From an uncultured Clostridia bacterium (GTDB lineage: Bacteria; Bacillota; Clostridia; Oscillospirales; Acutalibacteraceae): a DNA stretch of 64,000 bases. Position 1 is the stretch's first letter; every line of letters begins with the position of its first letter. The stretch is from positions 1 to 64,000 of the forward strand of contig CAMHAH010000004.1 in NCBI GenBank assembly GCA_946183365.1. Direction: 5' to 3'. Shown piece by piece: positions 52,431-60,601 of the stretch. A program made the position numbers and the translations under genes. The notes under the pieces are model-generated. The model did no database searches. It had not been told where the DNA came from and worked only from the letters and a program-made list of their open reading frames with translations.

Positions 52431-55346
52431 TCAATCGATGCGAATATTATTCATCTTGCGCTTCTTCATCATCCTGAGGATAAACCCGAGACCGACAAAA
52501 AGCGCGACAGCGCCGCCCGCGATCAATATATACATCAAAGTATAATTGACCTTATGGCGATAATAAACGATTACGTTGAGCTCCAACGGAGAGAACAGAG
52601 CGTTGCCGTTTGAAACATCGTAGTATTCAAGGCCGTCAAAGCTGAGATCCTCTATCTCGAGCGTATCACCCTCAACACCCATATAGGATTTTAGGTCGAG
52701 AACGGTACCATCATCTGACATATAGATAACGTTCGCTCTGCATTTATACTCGGTGTCTGTCTTTTCTTCCTCAGTTGTCTTTTTAAAATGATAAGCGACC
52801 TCGATAGGCTGCTCGGTATAGATACCCGCGCCGTTCTTGGGAAGAGCCTCAAGATCGAGCGTATACCCCTCTACCCCGGGGATAGACGGAGTATAATACT
52901 GCTGACCTACTCTGTTCGTCATTACAACAGTATCGGCGATAAGCTTATCATCTTCATTAAAAAACTTTATCGTAACGGTCGAATAATCGCCCTCATAAGC
53001 CTCACATTCAATGTCAATGATATCAAAGTCCTTTGAAAAAGTGCCGCTCAAAGTGGATTTCGAAAGGATATTATAATTGAAAAGTATCTCTGATGGGGTA
53101 TTCGCAGTATAACGTTCCTTGAGTTTACCCTCCAATTTCTCTTCGCATACAACAGAAGAGGATGCCTTATCATGGTATCTGATATATACAACGCTCTCCG
53201 GCTCTTTTGCCTCTATATCTGAGAAGCTGTCGGCGTCTATCAGTATCATCGCCGAGGTCGGAGAAACATTTACGCTGCCGCTCGCGGAAGAAATCGCCTT
53301 TAATCCCGCTCGCTTATCATCAGCGACCACGACCCAGTCACCGTCGGGAAGCGATACCTTTGAAGAATTCTCGGTATCGCCGTTAAAGATGATAACAGCG
53401 GACGGAGAACCTTCTCCCGTGACAGTATACGCAATGGTCTTTTTATCTGTATCATCAAGATATGTAATAGTAGAATTCTCGCCTGTAGGATCGCGCAATG
53501 CCGCTACAGCTTTGCGGATCTCTATAAGGCCTTTATAGTACTCGGTCAAAGAAGTGAACTTATATCGTGATTTCCAATCGATCTGATTTATTTCTATTGA
53601 AGAAATATAAGAATTCTCGTCGCCCTGTTTTGTGCGACCGAGCTCCTCGCCCGCGAGCATGAACGGAACGCCGCGCGACATCAGCACGATAGCGGCGGAA
53701 AGCTTGTTCATAGCTACAAGATCCTCGCGGCGTGTAGTATATTTATCATCATTGTATACAGAAGCCGTCAGCTTATCGTACAAGGTGAGATTATCGTGGC
53801 ATGAGACGTAGTTTACGCACTGCCGTGGATCATCAGCCCAGCCTGAGCCGTCGCCGTCTATAGAACTGCGTACTCCGCCTTTGGAGGAACCCTCCTGGAC
53901 AAAGCCCTTTTCAACTGAATTGAAGTTAGAGCCCTTTATCGCGTCGCGTCCGGTATCGTTAAAAGCGCCGATCCTCTTATCGAGCTTGTACATATTATCC
54001 TGATTGGCAAGCTCTGTGCCGGAATCAGCCGCTGTCTCCATGTTCCAAGCCTCGCCGTACATGAGTATCTTCTCTCCGTTCGGAAGCGTATCGAGATCGG
54101 CGCGGATACCGTTCATTGTGTTGATATCCATAAGACCCATCAAATCGAACCTGAAGCCGTCAATATGATATTCGTCAGCCCAATAGCGTACCGACTCGCG
54201 GATCATCTTGCTGACCATCTTACGCTCGGTAGCTACATCGTTGCCGCAGCCCGAACCGTTTGACCATTTGCCGTCCTCTTTGATACGGTGATAATAGTTA
54301 GGAACAAGCTGATTAAAGAATGAATCCTCAGAGAAATATGTATGGTTATAAACAACATCCATGATAACTCCGATACCGGCGTTATGGAGCGCCTGTATCA
54401 TCTGCTTGCACTCTTTGATACGAACTCTGCCGTCATACGGATTTGATGAATACGAGCCCTCGGGGACGTTATAGTTCTTAGGATCATAGCCCCAGTTATA
54501 CTGCTCGTTGAGATCCCCTGCCTCATCTATGGAAGCAAAATCATAGAAAGGATTTATCTGAACATAATTTACGCCTAATTCCTTGAGATAAGAAACACAG
54601 GTAGACATATTTCCGTCTATACCGTCAAGGGTAGTATCGCCCTCGGTGAACGCGAGGAACTTGCCCCTGTTGCTCTCGCTGACGCCCGAAGCGGGATCAG
54701 CGGAGAAGTCACGCACCGAGACCTCCCATATCACAGCGTCTGAGGCGCTGCTGACACGGTTAAAGCTGTCGTCAGCCCAGCCCTCGGGGTCGGTGTCGTT
54801 CAGATCGACTATCATACCTCTGTTGCCGTTGACGCCTACAGCCTTAGCGTAAGGATCGACTACCTCGTTGGTGACGCCGTTAACGGTTACCTTATAGGTA
54901 TAATACATATTCTTATAATCGCCGTCGAGGGTCACATACCATGTACCGACGCTCTTGGAATACTTCATAGGCTTTACTACGAGAGTATTGAAGCCCTCTT
55001 CATCATCAGAGCCGGTCTTATAGATACAAACCCTAACGTCGTCAGCCGCGGGTGACCAGACCTTGAAGGTAGTATGATCTTCGGTATACACCGCTCCGAG
55101 ATCCTTATCGCTGTAGACGGTCTTATCGAGCGTCTTGACATAAGCGGAATATCCGAGCTCCTCAGCGGTAGGCTTAGGAGGCTCGGTAGGAGCCTGAGTA
55201 GGCTTCTTTGTCTCTTCTTCTGTTTCGTCAGTCATGGCAGTATCCTCAGCCGAGTTCTCTTCTCCCTCTGCATAAAAACACGGGACAAACATAGAAAACA
55301 GGCAAATTATTACAAAAAATAGTGAAATTATACGTTTATAAATCAA
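52431..55346 (-). CDS. Membrane-anchored type I pullulanase
   Basis: A 971-residue paralogue of the downstream pullulanase. Order: signal peptide (about 1-26), a Thr/Glu/Pro-rich linker (about 30-60), CBM48-like domain, GH13_14 catalytic domain (GFRFDLMGLMD, MYGEAW, SCHDNLTLYDK), then MucBP-like repeats (about 695-930) and a single C-terminal membrane helix (about 937-957) with a KKRKMNN tail. There is no LPXTG motif and no dockerin, so it should stay on the cell surface while the neighbour docks to a scaffold. The start is a TTG, with GAGG 8 nt before it. Confidence 0.92.
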   Translation of the reverse strand: MIYKRIISLFFVIICLFSMFVPCFYAEGEENSAEDTAMTDETEEETKKPTQAPTEPPKPTAEELGYSAYVKTLDKTVYSDKDLGAVYTEDHTTFKVWSPAADDVRVCIYKTGSDDEEGFNTLVVKPMKYSKSVGTWYVTLDGDYKNMYYTYKVTVNGVTNEVVDPYAKAVGVNGNRGMIVDLNDTDPEGWADDSFNRVSSASDAVIWEVSVRDFSADPASGVSESNRGKFLAFTEGDTTLDGIDGNMSTCVSYLKELGVNYVQINPFYDFASIDEAGDLNEQYNWGYDPKNYNVPEGSYSSNPYDGRVRIKECKQMIQALHNAGIGVIMDVVYNHTYFSEDSFFNQLVPNYYHRIKEDGKWSNGSGCGNDVATERKMVSKMIRESVRYWADEYHIDGFRFDLMGLMDINTMNGIRADLDTLPNGEKILMYGEAWNMETAADSGTELANQDNMYKLDKRIGAFNDTGRDAIKGSNFNSVEKGFVQEGSSKGGVRSSIDGDGSGWADDPRQCVNYVSCHDNLTLYDKLTASVYNDDKYTTRREDLVAMNKLSAAIVLMSRGVPFMLAGEELGRTKQGDENSYISSIEINQIDWKSRYKFTSLTEYYKGLIEIRKAVAALRDPTGENSTITYLDDTDKKTIAYTVTGEGSPSAVIIFNGDTENSSKVSLPDGDWVVVADDKRAGLKAISSASGSVNVSPTSAMILIDADSFSDIEAKEPESVVYIRYHDKASSSVVCEEKLEGKLKERYTANTPSEILFNYNILSKSTLSGTFSKDFDIIDIECEAYEGDYSTVTIKFFNEDDKLIADTVVMTNRVGQQYYTPSIPGVEGYTLDLEALPKNGAGIYTEQPIEVAYHFKKTTEEEKTDTEYKCRANVIYMSDDGTVLDLKSYMGVEGDTLEIEDLSFDGLEYYDVSNGNALFSPLELNVIVYYRHKVNYTLMYILIAGGAVALFVGLGFILRMMKKRKMNNIRID

Positions 55347-55539
55347 TTTTACTACCTCAATTTGGCGGTATTATACATGGATATCATATCAAAAAAGCAT
55401 ATACATATAATTCCGAATAAGAAATAAAGATAAGAATATTATGTAATTTTACAGAGAGATGATCAGCGGCTCGTATGATGTTAACATAAAGCCGATTATG
55501 AGCATAGAATATAATACATAAAACTGAAAGGAGAAGGTC

Positions 55540-55851
55540 ATGGAAATGCTGAAATACACTGTCAGACCGGGCAACACCCTGTATGCGATAGCTCAGTTCT
55601 TCGGTACAACACCGCAGGATATAGCTAACGCGAACGGTCTGATACCGCCTTATATGATATATCCCGGTCAAGAGCTTATCCTGCCGGTCGAAGATATACG
55701 ATCGCCTCGGTATTATGTCGTAAGACCCGGTGACACGGTAATCAATATAGCCGACAGATACGGACTTGAGCTTGAAAATATACTGGCTCTGAACAATCTT
55801 GAAAACCCGAATATAATATACCCCGGTCAGATACTCAGACTGACAAGATGA
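55540..55851 (+). CDS. Small protein of two LysM domains without signal peptide
   Basis: A 103-residue protein made of two LysM modules: KYTVRPGNTLYAIAQFFG to QELILP, and YYVVRPGDTVINIADRYG to QILRL. LysM binds GlcNAc in peptidoglycan or chitin-like chains. No signal peptide is visible. Intracellular LysM proteins of this kind are known among spore-associated proteins of Firmicutes, and spoVM lies about 2 kb away; a spore role is inference. Strong AAAGGAGAAGG ribosome binding site. Confidence 0.85.
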   Translation: MEMLKYTVRPGNTLYAIAQFFGTTPQDIANANGLIPPYMIYPGQELILPVEDIRSPRYYVVRPGDTVINIADRYGLELENILALNNLENPNIIYPGQILRLTR

Positions 55852-55855
55852 GAAA

Positions 55856-55883
55856 AGCCGCTGTCAATAATAAGGCAGCGGCT
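55856..55883 (+). terminator. Hairpin after the LysM gene
   Basis: A perfect 8-bp stem AGCCGCTG/CAGCGGCT after the stop codon, with only a short T-containing tail (CATTCTAT), so termination may be incomplete. Confidence 0.55.
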
Positions 55884-55987
55884 CATTCTATGTGCATATT
55901 TTACAAATCTAATCGGGATATTTTGTGTTGCGATATTTTGAAGCATATGATAAAATATAATAGATAATATGCTTTGGAGGTTTTCTT

Positions 55988-57583
55988 ATGAAAGCTAAAA
56001 GAATAATCACGTTCCTGCTGGCGGCAACTTTGATCTTCAGTTCACTCACCTTTGCGGCAAGCGCTGAGGACACGGCTTCAAATACCGCTGAGGTCACCTT
56101 GAGGACACTCGAGGGCACTACAGCCGTAAAAAGCTTTGATGTCGGCGATACATTTATGGTATACACCTACATGAACACAGTCAGCGTAGACGACGGTAAG
56201 CTCTCGTCCGTCAGAGGCGAACAATACTTCAATGAAGATGTATTATCCATATCGGCTGAATATATCACTGAGGACGAACCCGTCAGCGATGATACCGTCT
56301 TCCCTGTTATGGGTGAAAGCGCATACGGAAATACAGACGGCAACGCATTTTATTTTGTAGGCTCAAAATCTTCTTCGTTTATATTTGATAACGACGACTG
56401 TAAGCTGGTAGTGACCGAATACACCGTAAAGGCCCCGGGACAAGCCGAGATATATACTGAGATGTACACTCTGGCTAAAAGCGATAAAGCCCTTACAAAA
56501 ATAATAGATAAAGGCGTAGTTCAGGACGGTTATTCAGTCGGGATATACTCGCTTTTCTCCGATATGGACGCTCACAGTCATGCGTTGACAACGGTCAATG
56601 AAGAAGCTCCAACTCAAACAGCGGACGGACATAGCGCTTATAAATATTGCGCTGAATGCGGCGGCATCTTTGACGATAGCGGCGACAGACTGGACCTCAA
56701 CTCAACAGTAATAGAGCATCAGTATGTCGTAGGAAACCAGATCACCTTGAAGGATGAGATCGGTATCTATTTCTACCTGTATGTCCCCGATTACTTCGGT
56801 TCAGATTTGGATGTGACCTTTACATGGGGTAACCGGACCGCCGAAGGAACGCTCAGAACGACCTCAAGCTACGGCGCGAACTACAGGACCATATGCTATG
56901 TGTCAGCAAGATGTATGACCGACAGCGTACATATGTCTCTGACCTCGGGAGAAAATGAAATACTGTCATATGATTACAGAGTAGTCGACTACGCTCAGAC
57001 CGCGGCAGAGTTGTTCAGCGACAGAACGGATCTGAAAGACCTTTTGTGCTCTATGCTGAATTACGGCGGAGCGGTACAAAGATACGCTAAATACAAGACC
57101 GATGACCCCGCTGACAATTACATCAGCTTGGTCAACAGCGAGTGGACAGCACCCGTAGCCCCAGCGTCATTAGATGACAACGATACCGATATCAACACAT
57201 CAAGCCTCGATGATTACGGCGTAAAATTTGAGGGTACGATTTTAAAAACCACCTCAAAGGCCGAGATCGAACTGTTTTTTACAGTTACGGACAGTGAGCT
57301 GTTCAATAATACATCTGTACAGATCGGTGGCAAGAATTACTGCTTCACGGATTATAACGGAGGCAGATATAAGCTCATCACTATCACAGGTATCTCAGCC
57401 AAGAATATCTTCGACCCCTATACGCTTACATTCACAAACGGATCGAATACACTTGACACAGTCTACAGCGCAAAGAATTATTACAACCGTATACTAAATG
57501 ATGATACTTACTCAGAACAAGCGATAGACGCTCTTAAAGCCATGTATATCTACTCAGAGAGCGCTAAGGCCGTATTATCATAA
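55988..57583 (+). CDS. Secreted protein of unknown function
   Basis: A 531-residue exported protein with a clear signal peptide (about 1-26, cleavage near ASAED). The N-terminal part (about 35-185) looks like a beta-sandwich module with VGDTFMVYTYMNT and AEIYTEMYTL, somewhat cohesin-like in pattern but not assignable by eye. A central CAECGG patch sits near 220. The C-terminal two-thirds contain repeated blocks (EIGIYFYLYVPDYF, RTICYVSARCM, LLCSMLNYGGAVQRYA, and again KAEIELFFTVTDSELF) seen in surface proteins of gut Ruminococcus. No catalytic motif recognised. GGAGG ribosome binding site, own terminator. Confidence 0.7.
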   Translation: MKAKRIITFLLAATLIFSSLTFAASAEDTASNTAEVTLRTLEGTTAVKSFDVGDTFMVYTYMNTVSVDDGKLSSVRGEQYFNEDVLSISAEYITEDEPVSDDTVFPVMGESAYGNTDGNAFYFVGSKSSSFIFDNDDCKLVVTEYTVKAPGQAEIYTEMYTLAKSDKALTKIIDKGVVQDGYSVGIYSLFSDMDAHSHALTTVNEEAPTQTADGHSAYKYCAECGGIFDDSGDRLDLNSTVIEHQYVVGNQITLKDEIGIYFYLYVPDYFGSDLDVTFTWGNRTAEGTLRTTSSYGANYRTICYVSARCMTDSVHMSLTSGENEILSYDYRVVDYAQTAAELFSDRTDLKDLLCSMLNYGGAVQRYAKYKTDDPADNYISLVNSEWTAPVAPASLDDNDTDINTSSLDDYGVKFEGTILKTTSKAEIELFFTVTDSELFNNTSVQIGGKNYCFTDYNGGRYKLITITGISAKNIFDPYTLTFTNGSNTLDTVYSAKNYYNRILNDDTYSEQAIDALKAMYIYSESAKAVLS

Positions 57584-57595
57584 GCACAGCAGCAA

Positions 57596-57624
57596 AGCCG
57601 CCGGATAACACCGACGGCTTTTTC
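57596..57624 (+). terminator. Terminator of the 531-residue secreted protein gene
   Basis: Stem AGCCGCCGG/CCGACGGCT (one mismatch) followed by TTTTTCTTT just after the stop codon. Confidence 0.85.
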
Positions 57625-57641
57625 TTTACGGAAACTTTTCA

Positions 57642-57706
57642 TTTCCGTAAAACAAAAAAAGATTTGTATGCCCGCTCAGTTTTCCGCAGTGCGGCAAAGA
57701 GCGATG
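57642..57706 (+). repeat. Dispersed intergenic repeat, copy B
   Basis: Matches copy A at 25497-25555 in the same orientation, with a 6-bp A-rich insertion. Its start overlaps the 3' arm of a perfect hairpin TACGGAAA/TTTCCGTA (57627-57649). Like copy A, it sits directly behind a Rho-independent terminator. Confidence 0.65.
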
Positions 57707-57773
57707 TCAACGCTAAACGCGCGCTTTCAATTTAAGCGCCGACAGTTGATACCGGCGCTATGTATGAACTTCC

Positions 57774-57866
57774 CTATTCTTGTTTATCCTTGGTCTTTTT
57801 GATACCGTAAATTCTCCTGAGAAAAAATGACAGTATCTTAGGATGGTCAAGAACTACTACCTTCAT
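57774..57866 (-). CDS. spoVM: Stage V sporulation protein M (micro-protein)
   Basis: A 30-residue protein beginning MKVVVLDHPKILSFFLRR and ending in a Lys-rich tail. It fits SpoVM, the 26-residue amphipathic helix that senses curvature on the forespore and anchors SpoIVA: short, MK start, HPK-x-L core, Gly-Ile-Lys-Lys end. AAGGAGG stands 6 nt before the ATG, and the SD is formed by the last codons of the upstream 45-residue gene. This supports a spore-forming host. Confidence 0.85.
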   Translation of the reverse strand: MKVVVLDHPKILSFFLRRIYGIKKTKDKQE

Positions 57867-57868
57867 AG

Positions 57869-58006
57869 CTACCTCCTTATGCTCAGGCAGGTGATAATGA
57901 GCACGACAGCCGCGATTATACACACCGCCTTCGCCGGCAGCACCGCCGCTGTCAGCAGCCCCGCGGCAAAGGCTATAGAAGCAGTACAGCGTTTGCATCG
58001 TCTCAT
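57869..58006 (-). CDS. 45-residue hydrophobic protein upstream of spoVM
   Basis: A small open frame from ATG 58006 to TAG at 57869-57871, with GGGTGATG as ribosome binding site. The product has a CKRC motif at residues 4-7 and two hydrophobic stretches (about 9-24 and 27-42), so it is probably a membrane peptide. Its last two codons AGG AGG are part of the spoVM Shine-Dalgarno and the stop lies 2 bp before the spoVM ATG, indicating coupling. A 74-codon frame in another register covers the same place but lacks a ribosome binding site. Function unknown. Confidence 0.6.
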   Translation of the reverse strand: MRRCKRCTASIAFAAGLLTAAVLPAKAVCIIAAVVLIITCLSIRR

Positions 58007-58053
58007 TTACATCACCCTTATCATATTACTCACAGGATAAAGAAATGTTACCG

Positions 58054-58082
58054 TTGAAATACAGCGGTATTTTTGGTACAAT
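58054..58082 (+). promoter_or_regulatory. Promoter of the RluA-type synthase gene
   Basis: TTGAAA (58054-58059), 17-bp spacer and TACAAT (58077-58082). The start codon follows so closely that the leader is very short (about 10 nt), including GGCGGTG. Confidence 0.7.
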
Positions 58083-58097
58083 AAAGGCGGTGATAAT

Positions 58098-59069
58098 ATG
58101 AGAACATTGATGATATCAAAGAACGACTCAGGTCAGCGCCTTGATAAGTTCCTCTCAAAGCGGTTCAAGACAATGCCGAAGTCGCTGATGTATAAATATC
58201 TCAGAACAAAATATATAAAGCTCAACGGCAAGAAGACACAGCCTGACGTCTTTCTCAATGAAGGCGATGTGCTTACCTTTTATATAAAGGATGAATTTTT
58301 CAACGAACAGAAAAGCTATGACTTTCTGAAAGCCGGGAAAGAACTGAGCATAGTTTATGAGGATGAAAACATCATTTTGCTCGATAAAAAGGTTGGGGTC
58401 ATCACTCACCAGGACAGCCGATATGATACGGATACGCTTAATCTCAGAGTGCTCAGATACCTATATGAAAAAGGCGAGTATGATCCCGATACGGACAAGG
58501 CGTTTACCCCGGCGCTGTGTAACCGCATCGACAGAAACACGGGCGGAATAGTAATTGCCGCTAAGAACGCAGAAGCCCTAAGGATAATGAACCAAAAGAT
58601 CCGTGACAGAGAAATAGAAAAATACTATCTATGCGCCGTGAAAGGTACGCCCAAGCCGCCTCACGCTATACTAAAAGCGTATCATATAAAGAATGAAGCT
58701 AATAAAACGGTGACGATTTATGATAAACAAAAAGAGGGTACTAAGGAGATAATCACTGAGTATTATGTTATAGACGCCTCCCCTGCCCTTTCGCTGTGCG
58801 AGGTTCTGCTCCATACCGGCAGGACCCATCAGATACGCGCTCATATGGCGCACATCGGTCATCCGCTGTTGGGTGATGAGAAGTACGGCGACAGAAAACT
58901 CAACGCAGCGTTCGAAATGAAACGGCAGGCGCTGTACGCGTATAAGCTGAAATTCTGTTTTACAACCGAGGCGGGTTGTCTGGAGGCTCTTAACGGCAGG
59001 AGCTTTGAAGTAAACGAAGTTTGGTTCGCAAAAGATAAAAAACTGAGTATAAGAAAGCCTCCGAACTGA
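58098..59069 (+). CDS. RluA-family 23S rRNA pseudouridine synthase
   Basis: A 323-residue enzyme with an N-terminal S4 RNA-binding domain (RLDKFLSKRF) and the RluA catalytic domain (CNRIDRNTGGIVIAAKN with the catalytic Asp, RTHQIRAHMAHIGHPLLGD). It makes pseudouridine in rRNA or tRNA; the exact site (RluC- or RluD-like) cannot be told. A terminator hairpin overlaps the last codons. Confidence 0.93.
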   Translation: MRTLMISKNDSGQRLDKFLSKRFKTMPKSLMYKYLRTKYIKLNGKKTQPDVFLNEGDVLTFYIKDEFFNEQKSYDFLKAGKELSIVYEDENIILLDKKVGVITHQDSRYDTDTLNLRVLRYLYEKGEYDPDTDKAFTPALCNRIDRNTGGIVIAAKNAEALRIMNQKIRDREIEKYYLCAVKGTPKPPHAILKAYHIKNEANKTVTIYDKQKEGTKEIITEYYVIDASPALSLCEVLLHTGRTHQIRAHMAHIGHPLLGDEKYGDRKLNAAFEMKRQALYAYKLKFCFTTEAGCLEALNGRSFEVNEVWFAKDKKLSIRKPPN

Positions 59070-59080
59070 TCGGAGGCTTT
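59054..59080 (+). terminator. Terminator overlapping the end of the RluA-type gene
   Basis: A perfect 10-bp stem AAAGCCTCCG/CGGAGGCTTT; the 3' arm provides the T run. It may also serve the convergent YlmD-like gene. Confidence 0.82.
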
Positions 59081-59102
59081 AACTATAATATAAATACTAA
59101 CA

Positions 59103-59933
59103 TTATTTCTCGGGATTTATACGCAGCATAGCGCACATCAGTCCCCTGTCACCCTTGGTAGCCCTGTGGCTCCACAAGAGGTCGCTGTTGTCCTGAGTGC
59201 ATATATCACTCAAGGTTATATTCTCAGGCTTTACACCGCTCTCGACAAGGATCTGACGGTTGCACTCGAGCATATCGACCATATATTTGCCGCCTTCTTT
59301 AGGAAAGACGAACCTGTCGCTGTCAAGTTCTAATGCGTAGAACTCGTCCGCGCAGGGCTTATCCACCTCATAACAGCACACGGATATATTGGGACCGATA
59401 GCGCAAACAACATCCGCGGGATCTGTGCCGAAGCTCGCTTTCATAGTGTCTATCACCTTTTGTGCTATTCTGCCTACAGTCCCACGCCAGCCCGCGTGAG
59501 CGAGACCGATAGCGTGAGTGACGGTATCTACAAAGAAGATCGGAGTGCAATCTGCGTAATAGGTACAAAGAGTTACACCCGGCTCGATGGTCACTAGAGC
59601 ATCAACACTCATTATATCTTTCTTGCGATAGACACCTATGCCCTTTTGAGCCGAGGTACATACCCTTACGAAGGTATGGTGATCCTGTGAAGAAGCCACG
59701 AGAGAGGTGTAATCAAGACCTGCGGCATTACACAGCAGCTTATAATTATGAGTTACCGCGTCATAGTCGTCATGGTCAAAGCTCATATCCATAGAGTGCT
59801 TTGTGAGCGAGCCTTCACCGAGCTTTGTTGAGAACGCGTGACAGATAAAAGGTATACTGCTTAAGGCGTCAAAAGTCAAATAAGAAACGCCGTCAACCGT
59901 ATTCAAAGTAAAAACAGAGGAATCAAACTCCAT
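59103..59933 (-). CDS. YlmD/YfiH-family multicopper-like purine nucleoside phosphorylase
   Basis: A 276-residue laccase-domain protein with the metal ligands ASSQDHHTFV, YYADCTPIFF, AHAGWRGTVG and the C-terminal IGPNISVCCYEV. Members have been shown to act on adenosine/inosine and were earlier called polyphenol oxidases. Single gene with a near-consensus promoter. Confidence 0.9.
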   Translation of the reverse strand: MEFDSSVFTLNTVDGVSYLTFDALSSIPFICHAFSTKLGEGSLTKHSMDMSFDHDDYDAVTHNYKLLCNAAGLDYTSLVASSQDHHTFVRVCTSAQKGIGVYRKKDIMSVDALVTIEPGVTLCTYYADCTPIFFVDTVTHAIGLAHAGWRGTVGRIAQKVIDTMKASFGTDPADVVCAIGPNISVCCYEVDKPCADEFYALELDSDRFVFPKEGGKYMVDMLECNRQILVESGVKPENITLSDICTQDNSDLLWSHRATKGDRGLMCAMLRINPEK

Positions 59934-59984
59934 ATAATCACCACATAAACAAATAATAACACAGACTTACGCTGTCGATAAATC

Positions 59985-60013
59985 ATTATACTACGTTGAT
60001 GTTGTACTTGCAA
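59985..60013 (-). promoter_or_regulatory. Promoter of the YlmD-like gene
   Basis: Minus-strand TTGCAA (60008-60013), 17-bp spacer and TATAAT (59985-59990). The MITE-like element begins 27 bp upstream of the -35 box. Confidence 0.75.
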
Positions 60014-60040
60014 TAGTAAAGATATAATGTTATAATAATA

Positions 60041-60318
60041 TAAGCAACCGAGAACAAATCCGAACCCGGTTTTGACGGGCATATTTCCGCCCGCTCTTTG
60101 TTAAAATCCTCGCGAACCCGTCAGGGTTCGCTGTGGTTTTGCCGCGATCAGACGAAAATCTGCTCCGGCAAAACTCCGAAGGACTGAAAATGTGCAAGAT
60201 TTCGAGAAGAATTCGGTGCAGAAAGTGCAGGCAGGCTGGCGCCTGCCAAGATTGATAAGCCGAATTATTCCGAAATATTGCCATTTACAGCGTGTTCGGA
60301 TTTGTTCTCGGTTGCTTA
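60041..60318. mobile_element. MITE-like element with perfect 25-bp terminal inverted repeats and TA ends
   Basis: TAAGCAACCGAGAACAAATC (continuing for 5 more bases, to 60065) at the left is repeated exactly in inverted orientation at 60294-60318. Both ends are bounded by TA, as expected for IS630/Tc1-mariner-type insertion. The 228-bp interior has no gene but several perfect hairpins: GCGAACCC/GGGTTCGC, TTTTGCCG/CGGCAAAA and GGCAGGC/GCCTGCC. It fills most of the 400-bp gap between the YlmD-like gene and the 68-residue gene. A structured non-coding RNA is the alternative. Confidence 0.75.
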
Positions 60319-60340
60319 AAGCAATTGAAATGGTGATCAT

Positions 60341-60547
60341 ATGAAAAAGAAGATTTTCGGCAACAATATAGTACCATCATGCGTTTATTGCTCTCACTCA
60401 AAAACTGAGGGAACATCGCAATTCTGCGAGGTACATAAAACGCTTAAAAACGGTAAATGCAAGAAGTTTGATTATAACCCCATAATGCGGGAGCCTAAAG
60501 GAATGGCTCCTCTGAAACCACATAAAAAAGAGGAATTCACTCTTTGA
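60341..60547 (+). CDS. Small four-cysteine protein of unknown function
   Basis: A 68-residue basic protein with four Cys residues (CVYC, FCEV, KCKK) that could hold a zinc or iron-sulfur site. The C-terminus is Lys/Pro-rich. No export signal. I do not recognise a named family. The start has GGTGATC upstream and the gene ends in a strong terminator, so it is likely to be real. Confidence 0.65.
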   Translation: MKKKIFGNNIVPSCVYCSHSKTEGTSQFCEVHKTLKNGKCKKFDYNPIMREPKGMAPLKPHKKEEFTL

Positions 60548-60557
60548 ATAAAGGATA

Positions 60558-60585
60558 AATGCCCGCCGAGATGACGGGCATTTTT
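60558..60585 (+). terminator. Terminator of the 68-residue gene
   Basis: A perfect 8-bp stem AATGCCCG/CGGGCATT followed by TTT. Confidence 0.82.
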
Positions 60586-60601
60586 GATTGACGGACTACG
60601 A

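Noticed and set aside
57774..57998. 74-codon frame covering spoVM
   Set aside because: Its first 44 codons lack a ribosome binding site and overlap, in another register, the better supported 45-codon gene. Only the final 30 codons are SpoVM.
60030..60340. Two overlapping minus-strand reading frames (79 and 84 codons) across the inverted-repeat element
   Set aside because: They run through both terminal repeats and perfect hairpins, lack ribosome binding sites and have biased Cys/Phe/Arg composition. They are chance frames of the repeat.
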